A stretch of 64,000 nucleotides of DNA from CADCVT01 sp036389485 (GCA_036389485.1 DASVPR010000009.1:35484-99483); one strand, 5' to 3'; numbered from the stretch's first letter, positions 1-8,661 are shown. Numbers and translations are program-made. The notes: generated by a model not told the origin, from the sequence alone.

Positions 1-1514
1 AGCGCGGCGAGCGCGATCGCCATGAGCACCTCCGCCGCGATGGGCTGGGCGGCCCGCTGCGCCCCGACCTCCTCCTTGCCCACGGCACCGACGAACCGCG
101 CGAGCTCCTCGACGATCGGCCCCCCGAGCCCCACATAGATCGGCCGGGCCAGCGCACCCGCGACCTCACGACCGATCGCGCCCGCGGCGAGCGCGACCGC
201 GCCGATCATCTGGCTCGTGTCGCACGAGTCCCAGAGCTTTCGAAGCGCTTCGCCGCACATCCGTGGCAGCTCCACGGCGTCGTGACGGGCCGCCTCGACG
301 CCGACGTCGCGCAACGCGTCGGCCGCGGCGAGCGCCGAAGGCTCGCCTCCTGCCCGACCGAGCACCGCGATCGCCTCCACCGCCCTCGCGGCGACCAAGC
401 TGTCGGCCAGCACTGCAGTCGCCGCGCGTCCCGCCCCGCCGAGGCCGTCGATCGCCGTGAGCGTGACGCCCGGCATCGGCGCGCGCGCCGCCGCCTCCCC
501 GACACGCCGCAGCGCCTCGACCGCGCGCAGCGCGGCGAGCTGCCCGCCGTCTCGCCCGGCGTGCTTGTCCGCCACGAGGCTCAGCTGCGCCACGACGAGC
601 TGCGCGCTCGCCCGGTGCTCGTCGCGGGCCAGCCGCTCGCCGAGCTCCTGCAGGATCGTCGTCGTCAGGCGCGTCAGGTCCTCGAAGTCCGGCCCGCCGT
701 CCGCCGCCCGCGTCGACGCCGCGAGCGCCACCGCGCCGAGCGTCCCGATCAGCGGGCGGGCACTCAGCTCGAACCCGTGCCGGCTCGCCGCCTCGGCCAC
801 GCCGGCGAGCGCGCGCAGCAGCCGCTCCCGCCGCTCGGCGTCGCTGCGCCCGGCGAGCTCGATGCTCACCTCCGCCAGCACCCGCATCGCCGCCGGGTCG
901 GTCACGAAGCCGTGTCCGATCTCCTCGAACCGGCCCACGGGGTCGAGGTCCTGCCGCGGGCGCAGCGCGGCGAGCGCCTTCAAGCCGTTGCCGAACGTCT
1001 CGTAGTCCCGCCGCGCGGCCGCGCTCATCGTCAGGTTCTCGAGCGTCACGACCGCCTTGTGGGACTCGTCGTCGGCGTCATCGGCCTCGTCCGACAGGCG
1101 GTCGATGACCCGGTCCGGTGCGAGGTCGCGCGCGATGCCGGTGATGAATGGGACGAGCAGCAGCAGCGACCCCGCGGCCAGCGTGTACGCGACGCGCACG
1201 CTGTCGTCGGACCGCGTGTCCTCCCCGAGCAGCCAGACCGAGAGCAGCGTCGCCGCGATCGTGACGAGCGCAAAGGCGAGCAGCCGCCGCGTGACGAGCG
1301 AGATGCGGTGCGCGTACTCGCTGCCCGCCTCGATCGCGAGCAATCCGAGCGCGAAGACGATCGCGAGCACCGCGGCGAGCGCCTGCGCGAGCGTCGAGAG
1401 CAGCTCGCCGGCGTTGCCGACCGGCAGCTCGGGCCAGACCCACACGAGCGCGACGACGGCTGCGAACAACGCCGCCGTCGCCGGCCAGGGCGCGTTGCGG
1501 TGCAGACCGCCCAT
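1..1514 (-). CDS. Multi-pass membrane protein, C-terminus beyond the left edge
   Basis: The frame stays open from an ATG at 1514 to the window edge, giving 504 visible residues. Roughly the first 110 residues hold four hydrophobic segments, including LAQALAAVLAIVFALGLLAI and LAAGSLLLLVPFITGIARDL. The rest is a soluble, Ala/Leu/Glu-rich, probably helical domain. The layout of four N-terminal membrane segments followed by a long helical domain recalls the DUF2254 family of predicted membrane proteins, but that link is inference. The gene lies 33 bases downstream of the Sir2 gene on the same strand and is probably the last gene seen of the PadR-SRPBCC-HAD-Sir2 run. The large plus-strand frames lying opposite are shadows. 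Function unknown. Confidence 0.7.
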   Translation of the reverse strand, partial: MGGLHRNAPWPATAALFAAVVALVWVWPELPVGNAGELLSTLAQALAAVLAIVFALGLLAIEAGSEYAHRISLVTRRLLAFALVTIAATLLSVWLLGEDTRSDDSVRVAYTLAAGSLLLLVPFITGIARDLAPDRVIDRLSDEADDADDESHKAVVTLENLTMSAAARRDYETFGNGLKALAALRPRQDLDPVGRFEEIGHGFVTDPAAMRVLAEVSIELAGRSDAERRERLLRALAGVAEAASRHGFELSARPLIGTLGAVALAASTRAADGGPDFEDLTRLTTTILQELGERLARDEHRASAQLVVAQLSLVADKHAGRDGGQLAALRAVEALRRVGEAAARAPMPGVTLTAIDGLGGAGRAATAVLADSLVAARAVEAIAVLGRAGGEPSALAAADALRDVGVEAARHDAVELPRMCGEALRKLWDSCDTSQMIGAVALAAGAIGREVAGALARPIYVGLGGPIVEELARFVGAVGKEEVGAQRAAQPIAAEVLMAIALAA

Positions 1515-1547
1515 GCGGGCGAGTCTGCATGAACGGTCGGCGTCGCG

Positions 1548-2306
1548 CTAGTCGAGCGCGGCGACGAGCGCTTCGAGCTCGGTGACGACGTCGCCGCTCA
1601 GCCGCACGGTCGCGCGGGAGTCGTACGGCGTCTCGCCGGCGGTGATGATCGCGACGTCGCCGCCGGACTGGCGTGTCAGCGCAGGCAGCTGGGCGATCGG
1701 ATAGACCTCGAGCGAGGACCCGATGCAGAGGAGGACGTCGGCACCCGCGGCGAGCGTGAACGCCTCCTCCAGCGCGCCCTCGGGGAGGAACTCGCCGAAC
1801 AGCACGACGTCGGGCTTGAGCGGCTGCCAGCAGTCGCAGCGCGGGACGCCGTCCATCGCGACCTCGAGCCGCTCCCGGACGACGGCCAGCGGGAACTGCG
1901 CGCCGCAGTCCAGGCACGACGAGTGGTCGATCGTGCCGTGGACCTCCACGAGCTTCGACGTCCCCGCCTTGCGGTGCAGCCGGTCGATGTTCTGCGTCAC
2001 GACGGCGTGCAGCAGGCCGCGCCGCTCCAGCTCCACGAGCGCATGGTGGGCGCCGTTCGGCTCCTTCGCGTCGAGCGTGTCGAACCGGTTGCCGTAGAAG
2101 CGCCAGAACTGCACGGGGTCGGCGCGGAAGGCGTCGATGTGCGCGACCTTCATCGGGTCGACGTTCTCCCAGATGCCGCTGCCGGGCGAGCGGAAGTCCG
2201 GAATCCCCGACGGCGTCGAGATCCCCGCGCCCGTCAGGGCGACGACCGAGCCCGCCTCGCGGATGAGATCCGCGAGGCGGCGAACTTCCGTGAGTGTTGC
2301 CGTCAC
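1548..2306 (-). CDS. Sir2-family NAD-dependent protein deacylase
   Basis: A 252-residue sirtuin that should remove acyl groups from lysines using NAD+. The NAD-binding motif GAGISTPSGIPDFRS is at about residues 26-40, TQNID at 104-108 and the catalytic His in the VHG motif at 123. Cysteines at 131/134 and 157/159 would bind zinc. PDVVLFGE and CIGSSLEVYP follow. The length is normal for a small bacterial sirtuin. The GTG start overlaps the stop of the upstream fatty-acid gene in a GTGA, so translation is probably coupled. Sirtuins often regulate acyl-CoA enzymes, so a place beside a beta-oxidation protein is sensible. The second zinc pair is followed by WQ where GG is usual, a minor oddity. 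Confidence 0.93.
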   Translation of the reverse strand: MTATLTEVRRLADLIREAGSVVALTGAGISTPSGIPDFRSPGSGIWENVDPMKVAHIDAFRADPVQFWRFYGNRFDTLDAKEPNGAHHALVELERRGLLHAVVTQNIDRLHRKAGTSKLVEVHGTIDHSSCLDCGAQFPLAVVRERLEVAMDGVPRCDCWQPLKPDVVLFGEFLPEGALEEAFTLAAGADVLLCIGSSLEVYPIAQLPALTRQSGGDVAIITAGETPYDSRATVRLSGDVVTELEALVAALD

Positions 2307-4300
2307 TTGCCCGACCACGTCGGCGAGCGCTTCGCGAGGAACGCGCCGATGCCCTCGCGGGCGTCCTCGGTCTGGAACACGGTCGCGAACGCCTGCTTCT
2401 CGGCCTCGATCCCCTCGTCGAGGTCGCCGGCGGCCGACACCTTCTTGACGTGCTCCACCGCCAGCGGCGCCTGCTGCGCGAGCTTGCGCGCCCACGCGAC
2501 CGCCGTGTCGAGCAGCTCGTGGTCCGGCACGACCTCGTTGACCAGGCCGAACTCGTAGGCGTCCTCGGCGAGCACCGCATCTCCGGTCAGGTTCATCTCG
2601 AGCGCCTTGCTCTCCCCCACCAGCCGCGGCAGCCGCTGGGTGCCGCCGAAGCCGGGGATGATCCCGAGGTTGATCTCCGGCTGCGAGAACAGCGCCGACT
2701 GCGCGGCGATCCGCATGTCGCACGCCATCGCCAGCTCGCAGCCGCCGCCGTACGCGATCGCGTTGACCGCCGCGATCGTCACCGTCGAGGACCGCTCGAA
2801 CGAGCGCAGCGTCCCGTGCCCGAGGTCGATCAGCTCGCGGCCGTCGGCCTCGTCCATCTTCGTGAACGCCTTGATGTCCGCGCCCGCGCAGAAGAGCAGC
2901 GGGTTGGCGGACGCGAAGATCAGCGCGCGGCACGCCTCGTCGCCCTCGACCTCCTCCCACACCCGTGCGATCGCCTTGATCACGTCGGGCGACAGGGAGT
3001 TCGCGGGCGGGTTGTTCAGCCACGCGATCGCGTAGCCGTCGCGCTTCTCGAGCTGGACCGGGGGCTCGGTGAAGCCCTCGGACGGCCGCGGCCACGGGAA
3101 GAAGCCCTGCCCGCTCTTCTGGCCGAGCCGGCCCTGCGCGACGAGCCGCTTCAGGATCGCCGGCGGCTCGAAGCGCTCGCCGTGGTCGGTGTAGGCCTTC
3201 TCCATCTTCTCGAGGACGGTGTCGAGCCCCTCGATGTCCGAGCGCATGAGCGGCGGCAGGATCCCGCGCCGCGGGTCCATCCCCGCGCCGGCCATCATGC
3301 CGAGGTCGATCGCGCGCGCCTCGGCGACGCCCTCCTCGAGCACCAGGCACGCCTCGCGGACGGCCTTCACGCCCATGAGATCGGGAAGCTCGGCCGGCGG
3401 GTCGCCGTCACCGGCGATCTGTGGCTCGCCGTCCTTGTAGAACCCGCTGCCGCCCGTCTTCGCGCCGAGCTGCTCGTCGGCCACCAGCCGCTGCATGCCG
3501 CTGTGGACGTAGAAGCGGTCGCCGAGCTGCTCGTTGAGGTACTCGGCGACGTGCAGGACGGTGTCGAGCCCGAGCAGGTCGACGAGGAAGAACGGCCCCA
3601 TCGGCGCGAGGTTCGCGCCCTGGATCTGCTCGTCGATCTTCTTCAGCGAGAGCCCCTGCTCCTCCTGGGCGCGCCAGACCTCCGACACGCTGGAGTTGAG
3701 GATCCGGTTGACGACGAAGCCCGGCTCGTCGGCGCAGGTGATCGGCTGCTTGCGGATCTTCTGCGCGAAGTTGACGGCGGCCGCGACGGTGTCCGGCGAG
3801 GTGTCGTCGCCGAGGACGATCTCCAGCAGCGGCATGACCGACGCCGGATAGAAGAAGTGGAAGCCGAGGACCTTGTCGGGTCGCGAGGTCGCGTGGCCGA
3901 TCGTGGTGACCGACAGCGACGACGTGTTCGAGGCGAGGATCGCGTGGCCGGGCGTCGCGTCGTCGAGCTCGGCGAACACCGACTCCTTCAGCTCCATGCG
4001 CTCCGGCACCGCCTCGATCACGAAGTCGACGTCGCCGAAGCCGTCGTAGGAGGTCGTGCCGTGGATGCGGCCGATCGTCGCCTCGAGCTGCGCGTCGGCC
4101 TGCTCCTGCGTGAGCTTCTCCTTCTCGACCAGCCTGGCGAGCTGGCCCTGGGTCACCTCCCGCGCCTTCTCCAGACCGACGTCGACGAACTTCTGGTCGA
4201 CGTCCTTGAGCACCACATCGATGTCAGCGGCGGCGACGGCCTGGGCGATCTCCCCACCCATGGTCCCGGCGCCGACGACCGCGGCCTTGAACACGAACAT
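2303..4300 (-). CDS. 3-hydroxyacyl-CoA dehydrogenase / enoyl-CoA hydratase fusion
   Basis: A 665-residue bifunctional beta-oxidation enzyme. The N-terminal part is an NAD-dependent 3-hydroxyacyl-CoA dehydrogenase, with GAGTMG at residues 10-15 and the GFHFFYP motif carrying the catalytic His. The C-terminal part (from about residue 410) is a crotonase, with LLFCAGADIKAF, YGGGCELAMACD and PEINLGIIPGFGGTQRLP. The domain order is the reverse of E. coli FadB but occurs in many actinobacterial fusions. It should hydrate and then oxidise acyl-CoA intermediates in the cytoplasm. I chose ATG 4300 because the Rossmann strand FKAAVVGAG follows at once; the frame is open further upstream but that part is not homologous. 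It lies 17 bases after the SRPBCC gene and overlaps the sirtuin start. Confidence 0.93.
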   Translation of the reverse strand: MFVFKAAVVGAGTMGGEIAQAVAAADIDVVLKDVDQKFVDVGLEKAREVTQGQLARLVEKEKLTQEQADAQLEATIGRIHGTTSYDGFGDVDFVIEAVPERMELKESVFAELDDATPGHAILASNTSSLSVTTIGHATSRPDKVLGFHFFYPASVMPLLEIVLGDDTSPDTVAAAVNFAQKIRKQPITCADEPGFVVNRILNSSVSEVWRAQEEQGLSLKKIDEQIQGANLAPMGPFFLVDLLGLDTVLHVAEYLNEQLGDRFYVHSGMQRLVADEQLGAKTGGSGFYKDGEPQIAGDGDPPAELPDLMGVKAVREACLVLEEGVAEARAIDLGMMAGAGMDPRRGILPPLMRSDIEGLDTVLEKMEKAYTDHGERFEPPAILKRLVAQGRLGQKSGQGFFPWPRPSEGFTEPPVQLEKRDGYAIAWLNNPPANSLSPDVIKAIARVWEEVEGDEACRALIFASANPLLFCAGADIKAFTKMDEADGRELIDLGHGTLRSFERSSTVTIAAVNAIAYGGGCELAMACDMRIAAQSALFSQPEINLGIIPGFGGTQRLPRLVGESKALEMNLTGDAVLAEDAYEFGLVNEVVPDHELLDTAVAWARKLAQQAPLAVEHVKKVSAAGDLDEGIEAEKQAFATVFQTEDAREGIGAFLAKRSPTWSGK

Positions 4301-4317
4301 CTGTTTGAAACTAGCGA

Positions 4318-4779
4318 TCAGACGCCGAGCTCGCGGTCCGACCGCAGTTCTCTTGCGAACTTGGAGAGGGTTCTGCGCAGGGCGTCGCGAAACGCGCGGC
4401 GGACGAACAGGGCGTCCACCACCGAGGCCGCCGGGCCGCCCTCCTTCAGCCGGTAGTCGAGCTCCAGCGCGACGCGGACGGCGCCGTCCTCGGCGGGGGC
4501 GAACGAGATCGTCTGGGTGCCGGTGATGCGCGGATCCTCGACCTCGACGGTCTGCGACGCACGCACCTCGAACCGCGTGACGCGCTCCAGCACGCGGCCG
4601 CGGCCGTTCGGCCTCGAGTCCCACATGACGACCGCGCCGGTGCGCGGCCAGTCCCCCTCGACCTTCACGACGTGGCCGAAGCCGTCGACGAAGCTCGGCC
4701 ACCGCGACGTGTCGAACCACAGCCGCTCGGCGTCGCTGATCGGCCCGGGGACGTCGATCTCCGCCCGCGCCCTACCCAC
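4318..4779 (-). CDS. SRPBCC (polyketide cyclase/dehydrase-like) protein
   Basis: A 153-residue protein with the START-like helix-grip pattern: an N-terminal strand ARAEIDVPGPISDAERLWFD, the alternating strands TQTISFAPAEDGAVRVALEL and a long C-terminal helix ending FRDALRRTLSKFAREL. Such proteins bind hydrophobic ligands. The GTG start overlaps the last 8 bases of the PadR gene, and the fatty-acid enzyme follows 17 bases downstream, so it belongs to the same transcript. A ligand-binding or carrier role in the lipid pathway is inference; no catalytic residues can be assigned. Confidence 0.8.
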   Translation of the reverse strand: MGRARAEIDVPGPISDAERLWFDTSRWPSFVDGFGHVVKVEGDWPRTGAVVMWDSRPNGRGRVLERVTRFEVRASQTVEVEDPRITGTQTISFAPAEDGAVRVALELDYRLKEGGPAASVVDALFVRRAFRDALRRTLSKFARELRSDRELGV

Positions 4780-5233
4780 GCGCGATCTCCGTGCGGATCA
4801 GGTCGACCGAGCGGGCGACCGCGTCGAGGTGCGGGGCGATCTCCTCCGCGAGCCGCTCGCGCTCCTCCTCGCCGGCCGGCGTCAGGCGGTAGAAGCGGCG
4901 CGACCGGCGCTCCGGGTGCTCCCACTCGCCCGCGATCAGCCCGCGGCCCTCGAGCGAGCGCAGCAGGGGGTACATCGTGTTCGGGTTCACGGCGACGAGG
5001 CCGCCCGTGACCTCCGAGATCCGCTCCATGAGCTGGTTGCCGTAGGACGGTCCGGCGCCGAGGAAGTGCAGGACGAGCATGGGCAGCAGGCCCGCGCGGC
5101 GCAGCTCGCCGAGCAGCGGATCGCGGTCGCCCCTGGCGCGCGGCGCGGCCGGCGCGCCCGCCGCCTCGCGCACGGCGTCCAGCGAGGCCGCCTCCGCGAC
5201 CGCCCTCTCGGTCTCCCTGGCTCTCCGAGGCAC
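4772..5233 (-). CDS. PadR-family transcriptional regulator
   Basis: A 153-residue regulator with the PadR winged helix: LLPMLVLHFLGAGPSYGNQL, then a wing ending NPNTMYPLLRSLEGRGLI and a C-terminal dimerisation helix (EEERERLAEEIAPHLDAVAR). PadR proteins usually repress nearby operons until a small lipophilic ligand binds. It heads the SRPBCC-HAD/ECH-Sir2 run and diverges from a hydrolase gene only about 40 bases away, so it may control both directions. The start is uncertain: GTG 5233 gives a 40-residue Ala-rich leader, while GTG 5173 would start closer to the conserved domain. Confidence 0.82.
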   Translation of the reverse strand: MPRRARETERAVAEAASLDAVREAAGAPAAPRARGDRDPLLGELRRAGLLPMLVLHFLGAGPSYGNQLMERISEVTGGLVAVNPNTMYPLLRSLEGRGLIAGEWEHPERRSRRFYRLTPAGEEERERLAEEIAPHLDAVARSVDLIRTEIARG

Positions 5234-5272
5234 TGGCTTAACATCTTCCCCGTCTCGGTCGTCGCCCCCCGC

Positions 5273-6103
5273 ATTCGTCAGCTCAGCGCCGCCGGGATCC
5301 GCACGCCGATCCTCGAGTCCGGCCCGCCGGAATCGGCGGAAGCCGTCGTCTTCGTGCACGGCAATCCGGGCTCGCACGAGGACTTCCGCGAGCTCGTGCT
5401 GCGGTGCGCGGCGTTCACGCGCGCCGTGGCGCTCACGCTCCCCGGCTTCGGCCAGGCGGACAAGCCGCGCGACTTCGACGTCTCGGTGGGCGGCTACGCG
5501 GACCACCTCGGCGCCCAGCTCGACGCCCTCGGCGTGACGCGCGCGCACCTCGTGCTCCACGACCTCGGCGGGCCGTGGGGGCTCGAGTGGGGGCTGCGCC
5601 ACCCCGGCGCGTTCGCGAGCGCGCTGCTGATCGGGACGGGCGTGCTGCCCGGCTACCGCTGGCACGCGCTCGCGCGGATCTGGCAGACGCCGGTCCTCGG
5701 CGAGCTGTTCATGGCGACGTCGTCGCGCCGCGCGTTCCGCGTGCTCGTCAAGCGCGGGCAGGAGCGCCCGCTGCCGCGCGCGTTCGTCGATCGCATGTAC
5801 GACGACTTCGACCGCCCGACGCGGCGCACCGTGTTGCGCACCTACCGGGCGATGAAGGGCGTCGCTTCGTGGAGCGAGGAGGCGGCGCCGCGGCTGCGCG
5901 AGCTCGACCGGCCCGCGCTCGTCGTCTGGGGCCTGCACGACCCGTACCTGCCGGTCGACCTCGCTGACCGCCAGCGCGAGGCCTTCCCGCGCGCTAAGAC
6001 GATCACGCTCGCCTCGAGCGCCCACTGGCCGTTCGCCGACGACGCCGACGGGTTCGCCGCCGAGGTGGAGCCGTGGCTGCGTGAGCAGCTGGGGACGGGC
6101 TAG
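5273..6103 (+). CDS. Alpha/beta hydrolase, epoxide hydrolase/haloalkane dehalogenase type
   Basis: An alpha/beta-hydrolase of about 276 residues. It has the oxyanion motif VFVHGNPGSHEDF, the nucleophile elbow LVLHDLGGPWG with Asp about residue 97 (Asp rather than Ser, as in epoxide hydrolases and haloalkane dehalogenases), an acid residue in VVWGLHDPYLP and the catalytic His in SAHWPFADD. It should open an epoxide or carbon-halogen bond through an ester intermediate. There is no ATG, GTG or TTG in frame before the first beta-strand; the nearest candidates are ATT 5273 (used here) and ATC 5243. The start is therefore uncertain by about 30 bases. Its stop TAG shares the tetramer CTAG with the convergent small gene. 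Confidence 0.82.
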   Translation: MRQLSAAGIRTPILESGPPESAEAVVFVHGNPGSHEDFRELVLRCAAFTRAVALTLPGFGQADKPRDFDVSVGGYADHLGAQLDALGVTRAHLVLHDLGGPWGLEWGLRHPGAFASALLIGTGVLPGYRWHALARIWQTPVLGELFMATSSRRAFRVLVKRGQERPLPRAFVDRMYDDFDRPTRRTVLRTYRAMKGVASWSEEAAPRLRELDRPALVVWGLHDPYLPVDLADRQREAFPRAKTITLASSAHWPFADDADGFAAEVEPWLREQLGTG

Positions 6104-6252
6104 CGAGCGGTGCGTGCGGCGCTGCGCGTCACGCCGGCGCGCGCCGCCTTCCGCAGCGCCGCGTCGCCCTTGACCACGGCCGGGCGCGTCGGCGTCACGC
6201 CGACGCTCTTGGTCGAAACCGGGGTGACTTTGAAGATTCCGCGCTTGGCCAT
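6100..6252 (-). CDS. Small basic protein (50 residues), hypothetical
   Basis: ATG 6252 to TAG gives a 50-residue protein beginning MAKRGIFKVTPVSTKSVGVT and ending RSAARTAR. It holds five lysines and nine arginines and has no membrane segment. About 90% of codons end in G or C, as in the neighbouring real genes, and lysine-rich composition is unusual for a chance frame in this DNA. The stop lies in a CTAG shared with the hydrolase stop. It could be a small nucleic-acid-binding protein, but that is a guess from charge alone. The gene is too short for default gene finders. Confidence 0.5.
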   Translation of the reverse strand: MAKRGIFKVTPVSTKSVGVTPTRPAVVKGDAALRKAARAGVTRSAARTAR

Positions 6253-6339
6253 CGTGTATCTCAGTCTACGTACCGTCGAGGATGTACCCGCGTGACGCAG
6301 CGATCTCGCCAGGGATCATCGTCAGCTTCGACACAAACC

Positions 6340-7947
6340 TCAAGCCGTGAGAAGGTCCTCTCGACCCCGATGGACGACGTCGGCCAACCACGTCCGCACG
6401 AACCCGACGGCGAGTACGGCGGTGAAGAAGGTGGCGACGCCGGCGAGACGGCGAACCCACGCGCGGGCCGCCGGATTCGCCTCCGTCGGTGGGTCCGTCG
6501 TGGGCTCGGCCGCGGGCAGGGCGCAATCCAATCGCCGTAGCCGCAGCTGTCTTCCGCCCACCCGATCGTGCTGCGCATCGCAGGACGCCGTCTGAGCTGG
6601 AACGTCGTGCTCGATCGGCCGCTCGATCGTGGCCAGCCCGATCACGCCTGCGACAGCAAGAGAGCACAGTCCGACGAGAAGCGCGCAGAGGCGGACGCCG
6701 ACGAGCAGGCGGGTAGCGAACACGTGCTCGCCCGGCCGGGCGAGGAAGGCCGCGACGATGATCGGCAGCACCAATACGACCGCAGTGCTCGTCTGCGCAT
6801 CGAGGGCGGCGAGACGGCCGCCCGCCGTCCAGAGCAGGGCGCACGTCACCGACGAGGCGACCACGGACGCCAGGAGCACGCCGCCGGCGGGTGTCCGGAA
6901 GCGGACGTCGACAGAGCCCGTATCGCCACGACACCTCAGGAGCGCCGCGTAGGCCGCCGCACTGGGGGTGGCGCGGGGCGGTACCTTCGCGCGGGGCGAG
7001 GTGTTGAGGTTGATCCGCGGTTGGTCGTAGACCGTCTTCGTCGGCGTGTGCGTCGATCCGTCCGACGGCTCGAACTGCACCGCGTTGAGCGTCGCCGCGG
7101 TCATCTCGACGTCCGGGGGAGCCGCGACCTCGACGTGCGTGCTCTGCGCCCAGCCCAGCTGCAGACCCGGGATGTTCTGCTGCTTGTCGGCCCAGCCGAT
7201 CGACGCCAGGAGACTCTGCGTGGTGCGCCGTATGCCGCCGGTCTCCTGGCGGCCGTGCCAGAAGTTCGGGCCGTCCCACTCCGCCTTGACGACCCGATCG
7301 CGCCCGGGTCGGTACTCCACGGGGACCAGGAGCAGGAAGCCGGCGGCCAGGTCGGTCACGAGCGCCCGAACCTCGTCGTCGTCGAGCACTTGGCCGAGCA
7401 GGCCCATGAGCTTCGGCTTCAGGACCCGCTCGACCGGGTCGTGGGCCGGCGTCTTCGGCGCCATGACGATCTCGGTGATCGAGTCGCGGAGCTCCCGCTT
7501 CTCGTCGGGCGGACGGTGCGCCAGGCCGCTCACGAGCGCGCCGAGTCCGGCCGCTGCGAGCGTACCATTGTCCTGGGTGGTGAGCGTCGAGAGCCGCGTA
7601 CCCGACTCGTCGAAGACGTTGAAGTTGGTCAGCGTTTCCTTGCGCAGGATGTGCAGCGGCACGTAGACCGTGTCACCCGGGGCGGGCGACGGTCCGGTGG
7701 CCCAGAACTCCGCCGGCTCCGGTAGCGCGAAGTCCACGCTCATGCGCTGGCGGATCGTGGTGTCGTCGACGTATGAGATCCCGAAGCGGCGGCGCCGCAC
7801 CCATGTCGGAAAGGTGAGCGCGAGCTGGACGGCGACGAGGCCCAGAGTCGAGGTGGGAAGCGAATCCGTGGCGTCGACCTGCTCGACGGGCCACGGCTTC
7901 CGACCGAGGAGGAGGCGACCGGTGGCTCTCAGTTCAGCGATGGACAA
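6340..7947 (-). CDS. Membrane protein of an unnamed family (paralogue of the gene at 25670)
   Basis: A 535-residue protein with a large N-terminal soluble region and about four membrane segments in the last third, among them LVLPIIVAAFLARPGEHVF and LLVGVRLCALLVGLCSLAVA. It aligns along most of its length with the protein starting at 25670. Shared blocks include TFPTWVRRR (TNPSWVHRR in the other), MSVDFALPE (VSVDFTVPE), a hydrophobic FLLLVPV/FILLVDL strand, and RPGEHVFATRLLVGVRL (RSGEHALASSMLVGVRL). I recognise no known family. The start is TTG 7947. The N-terminal part looks beta-rich and would sit on one side of the membrane. Function unknown; it faces the HD-GYP gene across a dyad-containing gap. 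Confidence 0.75.
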   Translation of the reverse strand: MSIAELRATGRLLLGRKPWPVEQVDATDSLPTSTLGLVAVQLALTFPTWVRRRRFGISYVDDTTIRQRMSVDFALPEPAEFWATGPSPAPGDTVYVPLHILRKETLTNFNVFDESGTRLSTLTTQDNGTLAAAGLGALVSGLAHRPPDEKRELRDSITEIVMAPKTPAHDPVERVLKPKLMGLLGQVLDDDEVRALVTDLAAGFLLLVPVEYRPGRDRVVKAEWDGPNFWHGRQETGGIRRTTQSLLASIGWADKQQNIPGLQLGWAQSTHVEVAAPPDVEMTAATLNAVQFEPSDGSTHTPTKTVYDQPRINLNTSPRAKVPPRATPSAAAYAALLRCRGDTGSVDVRFRTPAGGVLLASVVASSVTCALLWTAGGRLAALDAQTSTAVVLVLPIIVAAFLARPGEHVFATRLLVGVRLCALLVGLCSLAVAGVIGLATIERPIEHDVPAQTASCDAQHDRVGGRQLRLRRLDCALPAAEPTTDPPTEANPAARAWVRRLAGVATFFTAVLAVGFVRTWLADVVHRGREDLLTA

Positions 7948-7989
7948 CGCGCGGCCACCATACGTACGTGAGCGGACTGCCCCACAGGG

Positions 7990-8003
7990 AGTGAGGACTC
8001 ACT
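7990..8003. promoter_or_regulatory. Dyad in a divergent promoter gap
   Basis: AGTGAG and CTCACT flank the dinucleotide GA, giving a 6-bp perfect dyad in the 119-base gap between the divergent TTG-started membrane gene and the HD-GYP gene. A TACGTA hexamer lies about 30 bases to the left. This is a plausible operator for either gene. The evidence is symmetry and position only. Confidence 0.3.
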
Positions 8004-8066
8004 AGCGGCAACGCGCCAGAACGAGCCGGCGCCGTAAGGCCGGGACGCGGGCGTGCTCCTTGGGGC

Positions 8067-8633
8067 ATGTCCACCCTCCCCGCCTCCGCCTCCCCAGCGC
8101 TCCTGGACCTCTTCTCCCGCCTGGAGGAGCGTGGGCTCGCCGAGCACGGCCGTGCCGTAGCCGACCTGGCGGTGCGGGTCGCCGCGTCGCTCGCGCTGCC
8201 CCGGCTCCTCGTCGAGCGGATCGAGCTGGCGGCGCTTCTGCACGACGCCGGCAAGGTCGAGCTGCCGCAGGAGGTGCTCGACCGGCGAGGCCCGCTGACG
8301 ATGGCCGACTGGCGCGTCATCCGCTCGCACCCGGCGCGCAGCGCGCGGCTCGTCGGCGCGATCCCGGCCGTCGCGTCGCTCGCGCCGTGGATCCGGGCGC
8401 ACCACGAACGGTGGGACGGGCGCGGCTACCCCGATCGGCTGGCCGGCGAGCGCATCCCGCTCGCGGCGCGGATCGTCCACGCCTGCGACGCGTTCGACGC
8501 GATGACGTGCTCGCGCTGCTACCGGTCGGCGCTGCCCGGGGACGCGGCGTGTGCGGAGATCGCGGCGGGCTCCGGGTCGCAGTTCGACCCGGTCGTGGCG
8601 CGGGCGCTCGTGGCCGCCGTACTGGACACGTGA
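8067..8633 (+). CDS. HD-GYP-type metal-dependent phosphohydrolase
   Basis: A 188-residue single-domain protein. It has the HD motif LLHDAGKVELP and the second block HHERWDGRGYPDRLAGERIP, matching the HD-GYP signature HHE..DGxGYP. Family members hydrolyse cyclic di-GMP or other cyclic dinucleotides at a metal centre. No sensor or receiver domain is attached and the domain is near minimal length. The second half ends CSRCYRSALPGDAACAEI, where family members have a conserved helix. The sigma-factor gene follows after 28 bases on the same strand. A GGDEF cyclase is encoded 30 kb away, so both arms of cyclic di-GMP turnover are present. Confidence 0.85.
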   Translation: MSTLPASASPALLDLFSRLEERGLAEHGRAVADLAVRVAASLALPRLLVERIELAALLHDAGKVELPQEVLDRRGPLTMADWRVIRSHPARSARLVGAIPAVASLAPWIRAHHERWDGRGYPDRLAGERIPLAARIVHACDAFDAMTCSRCYRSALPGDAACAEIAAGSGSQFDPVVARALVAAVLDT

Positions 8634-8661
8634 TGCCCAGTCAGGAGAGGATCGTCCGTGG

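Noticed and set aside
282..1532. Plus-strand frames over the first 1.5 kb
   Set aside because: The minus strand shows a continuous membrane protein with clear hydrophobic segments; the plus frames are low-complexity Arg-rich.
2294..4456. A 720-codon plus-strand frame opposite the HAD/ECH fusion
   Set aside because: The same reason: the minus strand carries intact catalytic motifs, the plus frame is Arg/Leu-rich with no domain.
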